Assembly (NCBI GenBank): GCA_003650425.1
Contig: QMPP01000002.1
Location: forward strand, 1-40,090
DNA: 40,090 bases
Origin: Bacteroidota bacterium
GTDB lineage: Bacteria > Bacteroidota > Bacteroidia > Bacteroidales > F082
Direction: 5' to 3'
Both the position numbers and the translations under genes were made by a program. Positions 19,635-28,945 of this stretch are shown one piece after another (the stretch's first letter is position 1; the number at the start of each line of letters is the position of its first letter). The notes under the pieces were generated by a model. It worked only from the letters and a program-made list of their open reading frames with translations. It was not told the DNA's origin and ran no database searches.

Positions 19635-20183
19635 ATGAACAAATTCAAATTTTTATCTGTTATCATTATCGGAGCTTTATTAGTTACTTTTTCATCGTGT
19701 GATAAAGTTACCGATTTGGCTGACATTACCTTTGATACCTCCCTTAGCTCCAATATTAGTGCTACATCAGCAGGTGAAACAAGAGCCGACACTACTTATG
19801 CCTTTAGCGGCTCTGCCATTGTTGACCCCACGTCAGATTCAACCATCAACAAATATTGGGATAATCTTAAAAGTTGGAATATCCAAAAAGTTACCCTGAA
19901 AGTTAAAACCATTTCGCAAGATGCCACCATGACAGAAGGCCATCTAATTGTTAAAGACAACAACACGGAAGATGTGCTTTTTACCGCTGATGCCACCGGA
20001 TTTCCGTTAACAGCAGGAACCGTTATTATGGAAGTTACCAGTGGCGACTGGGTCGGTACCGAAGCAGCATTAATGGCACAGCATTCGCTTTTTATTTCCA
20101 TTGATGGCGCTTTAGACCAGCCAAACGTTGACGTTACTTTTACCGTTGTAGTCGATTCAAAGGTTACTGCCAACCCGTTGTAA
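19635..20183 (+). CDS. Putative lipoprotein, beta-sandwich-like, unknown function
   Basis: MNKFKFLSVIIIGALLVTFSSCDKVTDLADITFD with lipobox TFSSC. Confidence 0.65.
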   Translation: MNKFKFLSVIIIGALLVTFSSCDKVTDLADITFDTSLSSNISATSAGETRADTTYAFSGSAIVDPTSDSTINKYWDNLKSWNIQKVTLKVKTISQDATMTEGHLIVKDNNTEDVLFTADATGFPLTAGTVIMEVTSGDWVGTEAALMAQHSLFISIDGALDQPNVDVTFTVVVDSKVTANPL

Positions 20184-20199
20184 TACCGAAACGCTATTA

Positions 20200-20264
20200 G
20201 AAGTTGTTTAAAGTTAACTTAATGGTTACAAAAGGTAAAACGTTTAAAATCAGAAAACAACTTC
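20200..20264 (+). repeat. Interspersed intergenic repeat, copy 1 (10-bp terminal inverted repeats)
   Basis: GAAGTTGTTTAAAGTTAACTTAATGGTTACAAAAGGTAAAACGTTTAAAATCAGAAAACAACTTC; nearly identical to 38865-38921; ends GAAGTTGTTT/AAACAACTTC are inverted. Confidence 0.85.
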
Positions 20265-20267
20265 ATT

Positions 20268-20307
20268 AAAAAAACCACGGCCATCACATTTTGACCGTGG
20301 TTTTTTT
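20268..20307. terminator. Bidirectional intrinsic terminator between convergent genes
   Basis: AAAAAAACCACGG ... CCGTGGTTTTTTT; stem with A-run and T-run on either side. Confidence 0.8.
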
Positions 20308-20312
20308 ATGTT

Positions 20313-22418
20313 CTATTGTATCACGACCTTACCCAGCCGGTTTCCCCCGGAGGAGCACACCTTTACCAGATAGATACCGCTTTGCAACGATGACACATCA
20401 AGATTACAAGATGCTGCTTTATTTAAGCTCTCCTTTTCAATTACCTTTTGTCCTGCCATATTATAGACCTCGAGTGAAAATAGTTTTTCTGATTTATTGA
20501 GCAGGGATATCGTTACAATATCTACTGCCGGATTTGGCGAAATAGCCAAAACATCCTCATTGCTTCCATCAGTCTCGTCGATACCCAAGAACGAATACCA
20601 GGCAACCAAACCCGTATTTCCGGCCAGCCATCCCTGATACTCATTAAGAAAATAAAGATCGTTAAGATAGACATCAAAATAGGATGCAAAATTCCAGGTA
20701 GCACCACCATCAACAGTATGCCAAACTGTTTTTTGCGACAAGTACCAACCCTCCTGATCGCTTACAAAATAAACTTTCCCCGAATAGGCTTCCTCGTCAA
20801 AAGTATATGACTTTTCCCAAGAGATGCCGCCATCGGCTGATTTAAACAAAACGCCCTCTTTTGTTGAAGCATACCCTTCATTTTCGTTTAAAAAGAAAAT
20901 ATCCAGTGGTTGATAAATTACCCCGCCGTCATCCAACGTTGACAGCTGCCATTCGTTACCGCCATCAACTGTTCGTAAAATTTGCTTTCCATCGTAATCA
21001 ATTATCCAACCTCTGTTCTCATTTAGAAAAAAGAGGTTTGTGAAATCATAATCCTGGGTAAAGCTCACCTGATTCCAGGAGATGCCGCCGTCCATTGTTT
21101 TAACCAGCACGCTACTATCGTCGCACAAGTAACCAACCTGACTATTTACAAATTGCATATCAACATATCTTACGGAAATATCAGGTACGTCACTATTCGA
21201 CCAGGAAACACCCGCATCAACGCTTTTCATCATTTGCCCATCGGTACTTAAGAAAAAACAGGTATTCGCATCAAGTACTTGCATTTTATAAATACGGGTA
21301 AAAGCATTCAGGGTATCCAGACTCCAGGAAACGCCTTGATTCAACGTGTGCATTATCCCTCCGGTTGCCACCGTAAAGTTAGTAATGGCAAAGCCTTCCG
21401 CATCATTAAAAAAGCCGATTTGCTTAACATTTTGTGTAAGCCCTTTACTCATCTTCTCCCATGTTTGGCCTCCGTCAATAGATTTAATAATCAACCCGTC
21501 AAAACCAACTGCCACCAAATGATTATCGGCACCACTGGCAAAGGCACGTAATGTAGAAAGATAACTATTACCGATATCAATGGGGTCTCCCCACGTTTCA
21601 CCGCCATCATCAGTTTGGATTACCGCTCCTCTCGATAGCACAACCCCTCTTTGATGATCGAAAAAATGTACCCCTTTATAGCTGGCATAACCAATATCAT
21701 GATGTGTCCAGCTATAACCACCATCAGTAGTTTTAAGCAACTCCCCGTCTTCTCCGCAAACCCAGCCTGTATCGGCATCTAAAAAAGTAATTTTGCTATA
21801 ATTTGAATTTTCTTCGGGCGTAGTTTCCGTCCAGGTTAACCCCCCATCATCGGTAACCATGATATAGCCATTGTCGTTACCAACTAATGCGCCCCCGACC
21901 GCACAGCCATGAAGCTCATCGGTAAAAGCAACGCTATTAAACCCGTTATTCTGATTTATGTTGCTCATAATTCTATTCCAGTGTTCGCCGCCATCGGTCG
22001 TTTTAAAAATGATTTTATAGGTTCCCACTATCCAGCCAGTATCATGATTGATAAAATAAACATCGGTCATATCGCCCAGCCAATTAGGTTTTACCTGTTT
22101 TTCCCATTTTTGACCAGCATCAGTAGTGTGATAAATATCACTCCAGCCAACAGCCCACCCCTCATTTTCATCGATAAAAAAGATGCTCCACATAGATTCG
22201 GTATTGTTGCTGTGCTGTAAATCCCAATGAGCACCGCCATCGACAGTATGCAAGATAGTGCCGTTGAATCCGACAACCCAACCTACCTGATCGGAGAGGA
22301 AAAAATCTCCCTTCAGATTATTGGTGGTTGGAAAGGGACTTCGTATTTCCCACTCCATCTGACCATACGCTACCACCGTAAAAGAAAGCAAAAAGAAAAC
22401 TACCATTAATTTTTTCAT
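20313..22418 (-). CDS. Secreted Ycf48-like/BNR beta-propeller protein with type IX secretion (Por) C-terminal sorting domain
   Basis: MKKLMVVFFLLSFTVVAYGQ signal; repeated TxDGGxxW units (TVDGGAHWDL, TTDGGEHWNRI, TTDGGYSWTHH...); C-term AISPNPAVDIVTISLLNKSEKLFSLEVYNMAGQKVIEK...GIYLVKVCSSGGNRLGKVVIQ. Confidence 0.88.
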   Translation of the reverse strand: MKKLMVVFFLLSFTVVAYGQMEWEIRSPFPTTNNLKGDFFLSDQVGWVVGFNGTILHTVDGGAHWDLQHSNNTESMWSIFFIDENEGWAVGWSDIYHTTDAGQKWEKQVKPNWLGDMTDVYFINHDTGWIVGTYKIIFKTTDGGEHWNRIMSNINQNNGFNSVAFTDELHGCAVGGALVGNDNGYIMVTDDGGLTWTETTPEENSNYSKITFLDADTGWVCGEDGELLKTTDGGYSWTHHDIGYASYKGVHFFDHQRGVVLSRGAVIQTDDGGETWGDPIDIGNSYLSTLRAFASGADNHLVAVGFDGLIIKSIDGGQTWEKMSKGLTQNVKQIGFFNDAEGFAITNFTVATGGIMHTLNQGVSWSLDTLNAFTRIYKMQVLDANTCFFLSTDGQMMKSVDAGVSWSNSDVPDISVRYVDMQFVNSQVGYLCDDSSVLVKTMDGGISWNQVSFTQDYDFTNLFFLNENRGWIIDYDGKQILRTVDGGNEWQLSTLDDGGVIYQPLDIFFLNENEGYASTKEGVLFKSADGGISWEKSYTFDEEAYSGKVYFVSDQEGWYLSQKTVWHTVDGGATWNFASYFDVYLNDLYFLNEYQGWLAGNTGLVAWYSFLGIDETDGSNEDVLAISPNPAVDIVTISLLNKSEKLFSLEVYNMAGQKVIEKESLNKAASCNLDVSSLQSGIYLVKVCSSGGNRLGKVVIQ

Positions 22419-22532
22419 AATATATTGGTTTAGATAAGTTAGAATCGAAAAAAAGATATTCGGAATTATTTTACATAAATCCATTTATTGCTATCATTTT
22501 TTAATAACGCGACAATCTTTCGTAATCGCAGC

Positions 22533-24641
22533 TTATTGCACAATAAATTTAGCCAGTTTTTCTCCAAGCGAAGAAGTCACTTTAACCACATAGGTTCCTT
22601 TAGATAACGACGATACATCGAAATTAGTATGACCGATAGCATGGCCTTTACTCGAATGCAGCACCACCTGTCCCATCATATTATAAATCTCAACCGAGTT
22701 TATCTTCTCCGAGTTATTCGAAAGTTCAACCCTGATATATTTTGATGCCGGATTAGGATATACCAGCAAGGCAGATGTATTTTTATCCAACTCGGCCACC
22801 CCGACATGCGACAGATGCAAAGCTATTAGCCCGTTAAACCCACAGAGCCAGCCATACCCATTATTAAAAAAGAAATAGTTTGTTATGCCTCCGTCCAAAT
22901 TAAAATACTGGCTGTCAACCCACGTTTCTCCTCCATCAAGGGTGTGAAACACTCGAGAATCCTTAAAATACCATCCTTCCTCTGTATTTATAAAATGTAT
23001 TTTTGACCTGAAGGAACCGCTAAATACAAAAAACTGTTGCCAGGAATCTCCACCATCGGTAGTTTTAAAAAGCACCCCCTCCTTTGTAGATGCATACCCT
23101 GTATCGGCATTGATAAAACTGATAGCTTGCGGCTCAAACACAAAGCCATCTTCGGTTAACTGTGAATAATACCAGTCGTTTCCACCCGACCTTGTCCGCA
23201 GAATGGTTTTGCTGTTTAGGTCGATAAGCCAGCCAAGATGTTCATCAAGAAAAAATAACGATGTAAAATTGTAATCATCTGTAAAGTTAACCTGTTGCCA
23301 GGTAGTACCACCATCAGTAGTTTTTACCAATACGCTATGGTTACCACACATATAGCCATTATCCTGATCTAAAAACTGTAGATCGTAATAGGTGGTAATC
23401 GTATCAGGAACATCAGTTAATATCCAGCTGTCGCCATTATCAACCGACTTCATCATTTGTGAATTTTCATTTAGCAAAAACCAATCTCCATTCTCTGAAA
23501 ATATCCTGTAAAAAGGGCCATTGTCAATAATAGTATCTTCTACCCATGTGTAGCCACCATCGTGTGTACGCATCATTTTACCATGCCAAAAGCCCGTAGT
23601 GGCAATCCCTTCTAACGCGTTGAAAAACCCTAAACTATAGAATGATAAATCCTGCCCCTTGCTCAATTTTTGCCATGTAATACCCCCATCAACCGTTTTT
23701 GCTATAGTCCCCTCAGAGCCAACCGCAACCAGTTGATTATAAGCGCCACAGGAAAAAGATGTTAACAACGTATTGCTACCAAGACCAATTTGAGCCACCG
23801 AGTCCCAGGTTTCTCCTCCGTCAAATGTTAAACGCACCATATCATAGTCTTCCACCAAAAGTACCCCTCGTTGTTCATCAAAAAAGTAAATATCATTGTA
23901 GTGCTCGTAGGCAACCAAATTATGTTCCGTCCAAGAGTTACCACCGTCAACCGTTTTATACAGCTGTCCGTTTCCTGAAACCCAGGCGGTATTGGCATTA
24001 ATATATGTTACTTTATTAAGACTTTTTGCATCCGGAGGCGTTTTATCAGTCCAGGTAAGCCCCCCATCGTTTGTTACCATCAGCAACCCCGGGCTCTCGC
24101 TTGAGAGACCGCCACCCACGGCACATCCATCAAGTGAATCGCCAAAGCAAACGCTGAAAAAATGTAAGTCGTGATGTGAGTCACTTATTATCCTGTTCCA
24201 ATGTTCGCCGCCATCGGTTGTTCGCAAAATTATTTTATAATACCCTACAATCCATCCGGTATCATGGTTGATAAAAAAGACATCATTCAGGTCGCCAGGC
24301 CAGCTTGGTTTAACCTGGGTTTCCCAGCTTTCACCCCCATCGGTTGTATGATAAATTTTACTCCAGCCCACAGTCCAGCCCTCAAGCGTATCAATAAAGA
24401 AAACGCCACTTAACAGCCCGCCATCACTACTCTCATGCCTCGTGTCCCAGGTAATTCCCCCATCGGAAGTATGCATTACAATCTCCATGTTACCTACCGC
24501 CCAGCCATTCTGAGCAGTGGGAAAAGAGACACTATTAAGTGTTTGGATGGTAGGCGTTGGGCTTAATTGTTGCCAGTCGTTTTGAGCAACTGCCAGTAAA
24601 ACCATCAAAATAAAGGAAAATAGAAATAAAGTTTTTTTCAT
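22533..24641 (-). CDS. Paralogous secreted Ycf48-like/BNR beta-propeller protein with type IX sorting domain
   Basis: MKKTLFLFSFILMVLLAVAQNDWQQLSP; TSDGGITWDT, TTDGGESWETQVKPSWPGDLNDVFFINHDTGWIVG (cf. neighbour TTDAGQKWEKQVKPNWLGDMTDVYFINHDTGWIVG); C-term VYPNPASKYIRVELSNNSEKINSVEIYNMMGQVV...GTYVVKVTSSLGEKLAKFIVQ. Confidence 0.88.
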   Translation of the reverse strand: MKKTLFLFSFILMVLLAVAQNDWQQLSPTPTIQTLNSVSFPTAQNGWAVGNMEIVMHTSDGGITWDTRHESSDGGLLSGVFFIDTLEGWTVGWSKIYHTTDGGESWETQVKPSWPGDLNDVFFINHDTGWIVGYYKIILRTTDGGEHWNRIISDSHHDLHFFSVCFGDSLDGCAVGGGLSSESPGLLMVTNDGGLTWTDKTPPDAKSLNKVTYINANTAWVSGNGQLYKTVDGGNSWTEHNLVAYEHYNDIYFFDEQRGVLLVEDYDMVRLTFDGGETWDSVAQIGLGSNTLLTSFSCGAYNQLVAVGSEGTIAKTVDGGITWQKLSKGQDLSFYSLGFFNALEGIATTGFWHGKMMRTHDGGYTWVEDTIIDNGPFYRIFSENGDWFLLNENSQMMKSVDNGDSWILTDVPDTITTYYDLQFLDQDNGYMCGNHSVLVKTTDGGTTWQQVNFTDDYNFTSLFFLDEHLGWLIDLNSKTILRTRSGGNDWYYSQLTEDGFVFEPQAISFINADTGYASTKEGVLFKTTDGGDSWQQFFVFSGSFRSKIHFINTEEGWYFKDSRVFHTLDGGETWVDSQYFNLDGGITNYFFFNNGYGWLCGFNGLIALHLSHVGVAELDKNTSALLVYPNPASKYIRVELSNNSEKINSVEIYNMMGQVVLHSSKGHAIGHTNFDVSSLSKGTYVVKVTSSLGEKLAKFIVQ

Positions 24642-24668
24642 AATCTTTTGGTTTAGACAAGTTAAGGT

Positions 24669-24676
24669 CAAAGGTA
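24669..24676 (-). promoter_or_regulatory. -7 box TACCTTTG for the 24641 propeller gene
   Basis: caaaggta on +; 27 nt upstream of ATG 24641 and overlapping the track's extended start at 24671. Confidence 0.45.
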
Positions 24677-24814
24677 ATAATAATCAAACAAAATCTACCA
24701 TCCATCCTGCTTAATTATTCCTTACTGTTCCGGTAAACTCACCGCTGCCTCTTTTCAGCATACCAACCAGCAAGAGCAACATTCTTTTTTCCTATCATAA
24801 CAAAATGGTTTTAA

Positions 24815-25483
24815 TCACTTCTTGCGAATGTTCGAATAGGTAAAGTCGATGGTTATTTTTCCTTCGTAAACCCTTGAGCTTTCAACATCATCGTACAACG
24901 CTACCGGATTCAGCAAAATATTCTGTTCGTGAGGCAATGTATAGTTAAAGGTATAGAACAACCTTGAAGGAAGCAAATCGGTGCCGGATTGATAGGAGTA
25001 ATGATAAACAAATTCACTCCCGTCTTTTTCGGAAACAAAAACCCTTCGCACCATGTAGGTTTCAACATCAACCCAGATAGTGTATTGCGAAACCAAAGTG
25101 GTGGTATCGTAAGGATGCAACTCCACCACCTTGCATTGATGATGGTTCACCATTTCGACACCCCGGTCGATGGTTTTAAAATTGGCTCGGAGTAAAAATC
25201 GTGTTACCGGCGTAAGCTTCTGTTTTGGCAACACCGTGAATTGATAGGTAGAAATTGAATAGTGCGCCGGCCACTTAAAAAACATCTTCCCGCGAGTAAC
25301 GGGTATCTTTAGCAAAGGGATTTCGGAATTGACGGTAAAAACCGCTTGATAGTTTTTAATGCTATCGAGCCTGTGATTATAATTCTCGACATACGAAAAG
25401 GCGTCGCCGGCTTGTGAAAATGCCTGAAATGAAAATATCAAGCTGGTAATGAATAATGCCGTACATAACAGGTTTCTTTTCAT
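24815..25483 (-). CDS. Periplasmic protein, LolA-like (outer-membrane lipoprotein carrier-like) fold
   Basis: Signal MKRNLLCTALFITSLIFSFQAFSQ; YQAVFTVNSEIPLLKIPVTRGKMFFKWPAHY...CKVVELHPYDTTTLVSQYTIWVDVETYMVRRVFV pattern. Confidence 0.5.
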   Translation of the reverse strand: MKRNLLCTALFITSLIFSFQAFSQAGDAFSYVENYNHRLDSIKNYQAVFTVNSEIPLLKIPVTRGKMFFKWPAHYSISTYQFTVLPKQKLTPVTRFLLRANFKTIDRGVEMVNHHQCKVVELHPYDTTTLVSQYTIWVDVETYMVRRVFVSEKDGSEFVYHYSYQSGTDLLPSRLFYTFNYTLPHEQNILLNPVALYDDVESSRVYEGKITIDFTYSNIRKK

Positions 25484-25617
25484 GTGTTTATCCTTTTTTT
25501 ACTGAATAGACAATATTACAACTAAAATCGTACACGCGTACACACACGTTATACAAAATCAATTGTTATAATGCCTAATGACTTACATTTTTCTTGTTTT
25601 GTCATGAATATTTCTTT

Positions 25618-26448
25618 TTAATCCAGTATCTCCTGTTTACTGAAAATCATAACCGAGGCGGTGTAAAATATCAAAATGTGAACCACCAGCACAATGGCAT
25701 CGAAGGTTAATTTCATCCAGTCGATGGGAGTGGTAAAAAACTGCGACCACGAAGTGAAATAGGAGGTAAATAAAAAGGGTTTTACACTATCGAACAACGA
25801 AAAATCAAGGCTCGATACAAAATATAAAATCACAATCACCGAAACCGTTGATAAAATTGCCTTGGTACTGTTTTTGTAAAGAACCGAAAAGAGCAAAGAA
25901 AGTGAAACAACCGTTAGCAGCATCAGAAAATAAAAAAGGTAAGCTAGTGCAAAGCTAAGTAACGCCTGATTGGAGGTTAACACGAAAAATTTACCATTGT
26001 CGAAGGCCAGCAGTTCGCCACTTCCAAAAATTATCAATCCGCCGCCGAGGCTTAGCGCTGCCATAAAAAGCACCACGATAAGCACATACAGTTTAGCAGC
26101 CATAAAACGAGCGGTAAAAAATCCGGTTTTAGAAACCTTACGCGAAAGCACCATCCGAAGAGTTCCGCCCGATTTTTCCTCTGAAATCATGCCTCCGGTA
26201 ACAAAAATAACCATCAACCCCACAAAGAGCCACAAGGCATGAAACAACTGAAAAGCGAACAGATTGCCATTGATAAGTTTTCCTTCGAAAGAGACTCCTT
26301 TTCCAAAAGTACTTAACAGCGAATCGTAGTATTCCTGCCCCTCGAAAGCAAAAGCCAAACTAAAAACCAGCATCAAAATAAATATTACCAGCAGCACTAT
26401 TTTAGCATAGGAGCGGGTAAACATTTTATATATTTCTTGTAACATCAT
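25618..26448 (-). CDS. ABC-2 type transporter permease
   Basis: Multiple TM segments; GGMISEEKSGGTLRMVLSRKVSKTGFFTARFMAAKLYVL is characteristic of ABC-2 permeases; adjacent to the ATPase gene. Confidence 0.85.
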   Translation of the reverse strand: MMLQEIYKMFTRSYAKIVLLVIFILMLVFSLAFAFEGQEYYDSLLSTFGKGVSFEGKLINGNLFAFQLFHALWLFVGLMVIFVTGGMISEEKSGGTLRMVLSRKVSKTGFFTARFMAAKLYVLIVVLFMAALSLGGGLIIFGSGELLAFDNGKFFVLTSNQALLSFALAYLFYFLMLLTVVSLSLLFSVLYKNSTKAILSTVSVIVILYFVSSLDFSLFDSVKPFLFTSYFTSWSQFFTTPIDWMKLTFDAIVLVVHILIFYTASVMIFSKQEILD

Positions 26449-26454
26449 GGCAGA

Positions 26455-27366
26455 TTATTCGGTAAAAGTTAGATAATAACTAATAATGGCATCGTCGGGA
26501 CGCAGCATAAACACCTGCACTTCCGACACCATCAAATACTCATTGATAAAGGGAATCACTTTCTTTTCGCAGCTCACTCTTACATGGTCATCTTCAATGA
26601 CTACACTGGCAATAGGAAGGTCACTCTCTTTTATCAATTTCATTGCTTTAGCCGGGTTATCTGTTTCGATGACCAGCCCCACGTTGCTACGACCAAACAG
26701 CTCATCCACATTACCTTCCGAAATTAACCGACCACCCTCCATGAGCACAATGCGATTGATAAAACCCTGTAGTTCGGTAAGCCGTTTGGTAGCCACGAGA
26801 ATGGTGGTTCCCTGATTCCTGTTAATTGATTTTAGCAGACTTTTCATTTCGGCCAGACTCTTTATATCCAACGAGCTAAAAGGCTCATCCAATAAAATCA
26901 GGGGTGGATTGTTATAGATAGCCATGGCAATCGCCAGCTTTTTACGATCGCCTGAAGCGAGCTTATCAACTTTTTCGTCCGACAAATCGTACAAACTTGT
27001 CAGTTTAAGCACGCGATGAATTTCATCGTTATCTTTTTCCAAACCTGAATACTTAGAAAACAGCAGCAGGTTATCAAACAGGGTAAGATGATTGTAAAAT
27101 ACAGGGTCTCCAATAAGAGCTCCTACATTTGACAAGATGGCTGCCCGGTTGGGAATAAGTTTTTTTCCAAAAATCTCAATTTTTCCCTTATCGGGATTGA
27201 TCAGCGCCGTAAGCGCCCTGAGCAACATGGTTTTGCCCGAATCGTTAGGTCCGATTATACCGCAAATGTCGCCCTCAAAAATTTCCATGTTAAAATCAGA
27301 TAACACGGGCATTCCCTTTATCGACTTCGACAAACCGTTAACCTGAAGTATGATATCATTTTTCAA
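26455..27366 (-). CDS. ABC transporter ATP-binding protein
   Basis: GIIGPNDSGKTMLLRALTALINPDKGKIEIFGK (Walker A), LASGDRKKLAIAMAIYNNPPLILLDEPFSSLD (signature/Walker B). Confidence 0.93.
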   Translation of the reverse strand: MKNDIILQVNGLSKSIKGMPVLSDFNMEIFEGDICGIIGPNDSGKTMLLRALTALINPDKGKIEIFGKKLIPNRAAILSNVGALIGDPVFYNHLTLFDNLLLFSKYSGLEKDNDEIHRVLKLTSLYDLSDEKVDKLASGDRKKLAIAMAIYNNPPLILLDEPFSSLDIKSLAEMKSLLKSINRNQGTTILVATKRLTELQGFINRIVLMEGGRLISEGNVDELFGRSNVGLVIETDNPAKAMKLIKESDLPIASVVIEDDHVRVSCEKKVIPFINEYLMVSEVQVFMLRPDDAIISYYLTFTE

Positions 27367-27402
27367 AAAAAGTAATTTTAAATGTCCGCTATAAAATTAA
27401 GT

Positions 27403-27430
27403 AAAAAATCCGTCTTTTAGTCAAAGATGG
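27403..27430 (-). terminator. Probable intrinsic terminator after the dipeptidase gene
   Basis: Minus strand: CCATCTTT-gacta-AAAGACGG-ATTTTTT, one mismatch in the stem. Confidence 0.45.
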
Positions 27431-27448
27431 CTTTTAAATTAAAGATGT

Positions 27449-28822
27449 TTATACGTTGTACTCCTCCTTAAAGAACTGATAAAACCAGGTAATGGTTTCA
27501 ATTCCGTTGTAAAAATTCTCCAGCGGATAGTTTTCGTTGGGAGAGTGAATAGCGTCATCCTCAAGGCCAAATCCCATTAATATTGATTTAATGCCCAGTA
27601 CCTTTTCAAAGGTGGAAATGATGGGAATACTACCGCCACTACGTGTGGGAACAGGCTGTTTACCATAAACTTTCTGATAAGCCTTTTCAGCTGCTTTGTA
27701 AGCCGGCATGTCGATAGGACAAACATAGGCCTGACCGCCATGCAACGTGGTAACCTTAACTTTTACCGACTTAGGGGCTATGCTTGTAAAGTACACTTCA
27801 AACATTTTAGCAATCTTTTCGTGTTGCTGATTAGGAACCAGTCGCGACGACAGTTTTGCGTAAGCTTTTGATGGCAATACCGTTTTAGCGCCTTCGCCGG
27901 TGTAGCCACCCCAGATACCACAAGCATCAAAGCTCGGACGAATACCGGCGCGCTCGATGGTGGTGTACCCTTTTTCACCCAACAGTGCTTCTACCCCAAT
28001 AGCACGTTTGTATTCCTCTTTATCAAACGGAGCCAAATTCAGCAGCCTCCGCTCTTCGGCTGTTGCTTCGAGTACATCGTCGTAAAAACCGGGAATGGTA
28101 ATGTGATTGTTTTCATCGGTAACCTGAGCAATCATTTTTGCCAACACATTTATCGGGTTGGCCACCGCTCCACCAAACAAACCTGAATGCAAATCACGGT
28201 TGGGACCCGTAACTTCCACTTCCCAATAGGCAAGCCCACGCAATCCGGTGGTGATGGACGGGATGTCAGGGGCAATCATGCCTGTATCCGACACCAAAAT
28301 AATATCCGCTTTCAGCATTTCCTTGTTGGCCTCACAAAAAGCACCAAGATTAACCGAGCCTATCTCCTCCTCCCCTTCAATCATAAACTTCACGTTTACC
28401 GGCAGCTTATCGTTGGCCACCAGCGTTTCAAAAGCTTTAACATGCATAAAGCCCTGACCTTTATCATCATCGGCACCACGAGCCCAAATTTTACCCTCAC
28501 GCACCTCCGGTTCAAACGGTGATGAGTCCCATAAATCCACGGGATCAACCGGCATCACGTCGTAATGTGCGTAAACCATAATGGTAGGCAATACAGTGTC
28601 GATGATTTTTTCGGCATACACCACAGGGTTTCCGTTGGTAGGCATCACCTCGGCTTTGTCAACGCCGGCTTTCAGCAGGGCAGCTTTATAAGCTTCGGCA
28701 GTACGAACCATGTCCTCTTTATGCCCGGCCTCCGAGCTGATAGAGGGAATTCTGATAATCTCAAACAGCTCATTTAAAAAGCGTTCTTTATTGTTTTCGA
28801 TGTAATTTTTTACTTTTTCCAT
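27449..28822 (-). CDS. M20-family dipeptidase/metallopeptidase
   Basis: VYAHYDVMPVDPVDLWDSSPFEPEVREGKIWARGADDDKGQ, FMIEGEEEIGS, GPNRDLHSGLFGGAVANPINVLAKMI. Confidence 0.93.
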   Translation of the reverse strand: MEKVKNYIENNKERFLNELFEIIRIPSISSEAGHKEDMVRTAEAYKAALLKAGVDKAEVMPTNGNPVVYAEKIIDTVLPTIMVYAHYDVMPVDPVDLWDSSPFEPEVREGKIWARGADDDKGQGFMHVKAFETLVANDKLPVNVKFMIEGEEEIGSVNLGAFCEANKEMLKADIILVSDTGMIAPDIPSITTGLRGLAYWEVEVTGPNRDLHSGLFGGAVANPINVLAKMIAQVTDENNHITIPGFYDDVLEATAEERRLLNLAPFDKEEYKRAIGVEALLGEKGYTTIERAGIRPSFDACGIWGGYTGEGAKTVLPSKAYAKLSSRLVPNQQHEKIAKMFEVYFTSIAPKSVKVKVTTLHGGQAYVCPIDMPAYKAAEKAYQKVYGKQPVPTRSGGSIPIISTFEKVLGIKSILMGFGLEDDAIHSPNENYPLENFYNGIETITWFYQFFKEEYNV

Positions 28823-28901
28823 ATCAATAATTGATTGATTTTTGATTTTGGGTAAATATACAAAATTCGGATAAAAAGAGAGGGGTTAAGAAGTAATTAA
28901 A

Positions 28902-28935
28902 AACGAACTTGTTTAAAGTTAAATTTAATTATTAA
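28902..28935 (+). repeat. Degraded partial copy of the interspersed repeat (copy 3)
   Basis: AACGAACTTGTTTAAAGTTAAATTTAATTATTAA compared with AACGAAGTTGTTTAAAGTCAACTTAATGATTA at 38862. Confidence 0.45.
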
Positions 28936-28945
28936 CAATAAGATG

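Noticed and set aside
22419-22484. N-terminal extension MDLCKIIPNIFFSILTYLNQYI of the first propeller gene
   Set aside because: Signal peptide begins at MKKLMVV (22418); the matching extension in the paralogue overlaps its -7 box, so it is leader sequence.
20313-24641. Periodic TxDGGxxW-encoding DNA as a possible DNA-level tandem repeat
   Set aside because: Periodicity is explained by the protein-level Ycf48/BNR repeats; the nucleotide units are diverged.
24739-24798. 19-codon minus micro-ORF MIGKKNVALAGWYAEKRQR downstream of the LolA-like gene
   Set aside because: Too short to support; no promoter, RBS or homology evidence available.
25510-25560. Short CGTACAC direct repeats (acgcgtacacacacgt) upstream of the LolA-like gene
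   Set aside because: Short low-complexity alternation of AC; not distinctive enough to call an operator.
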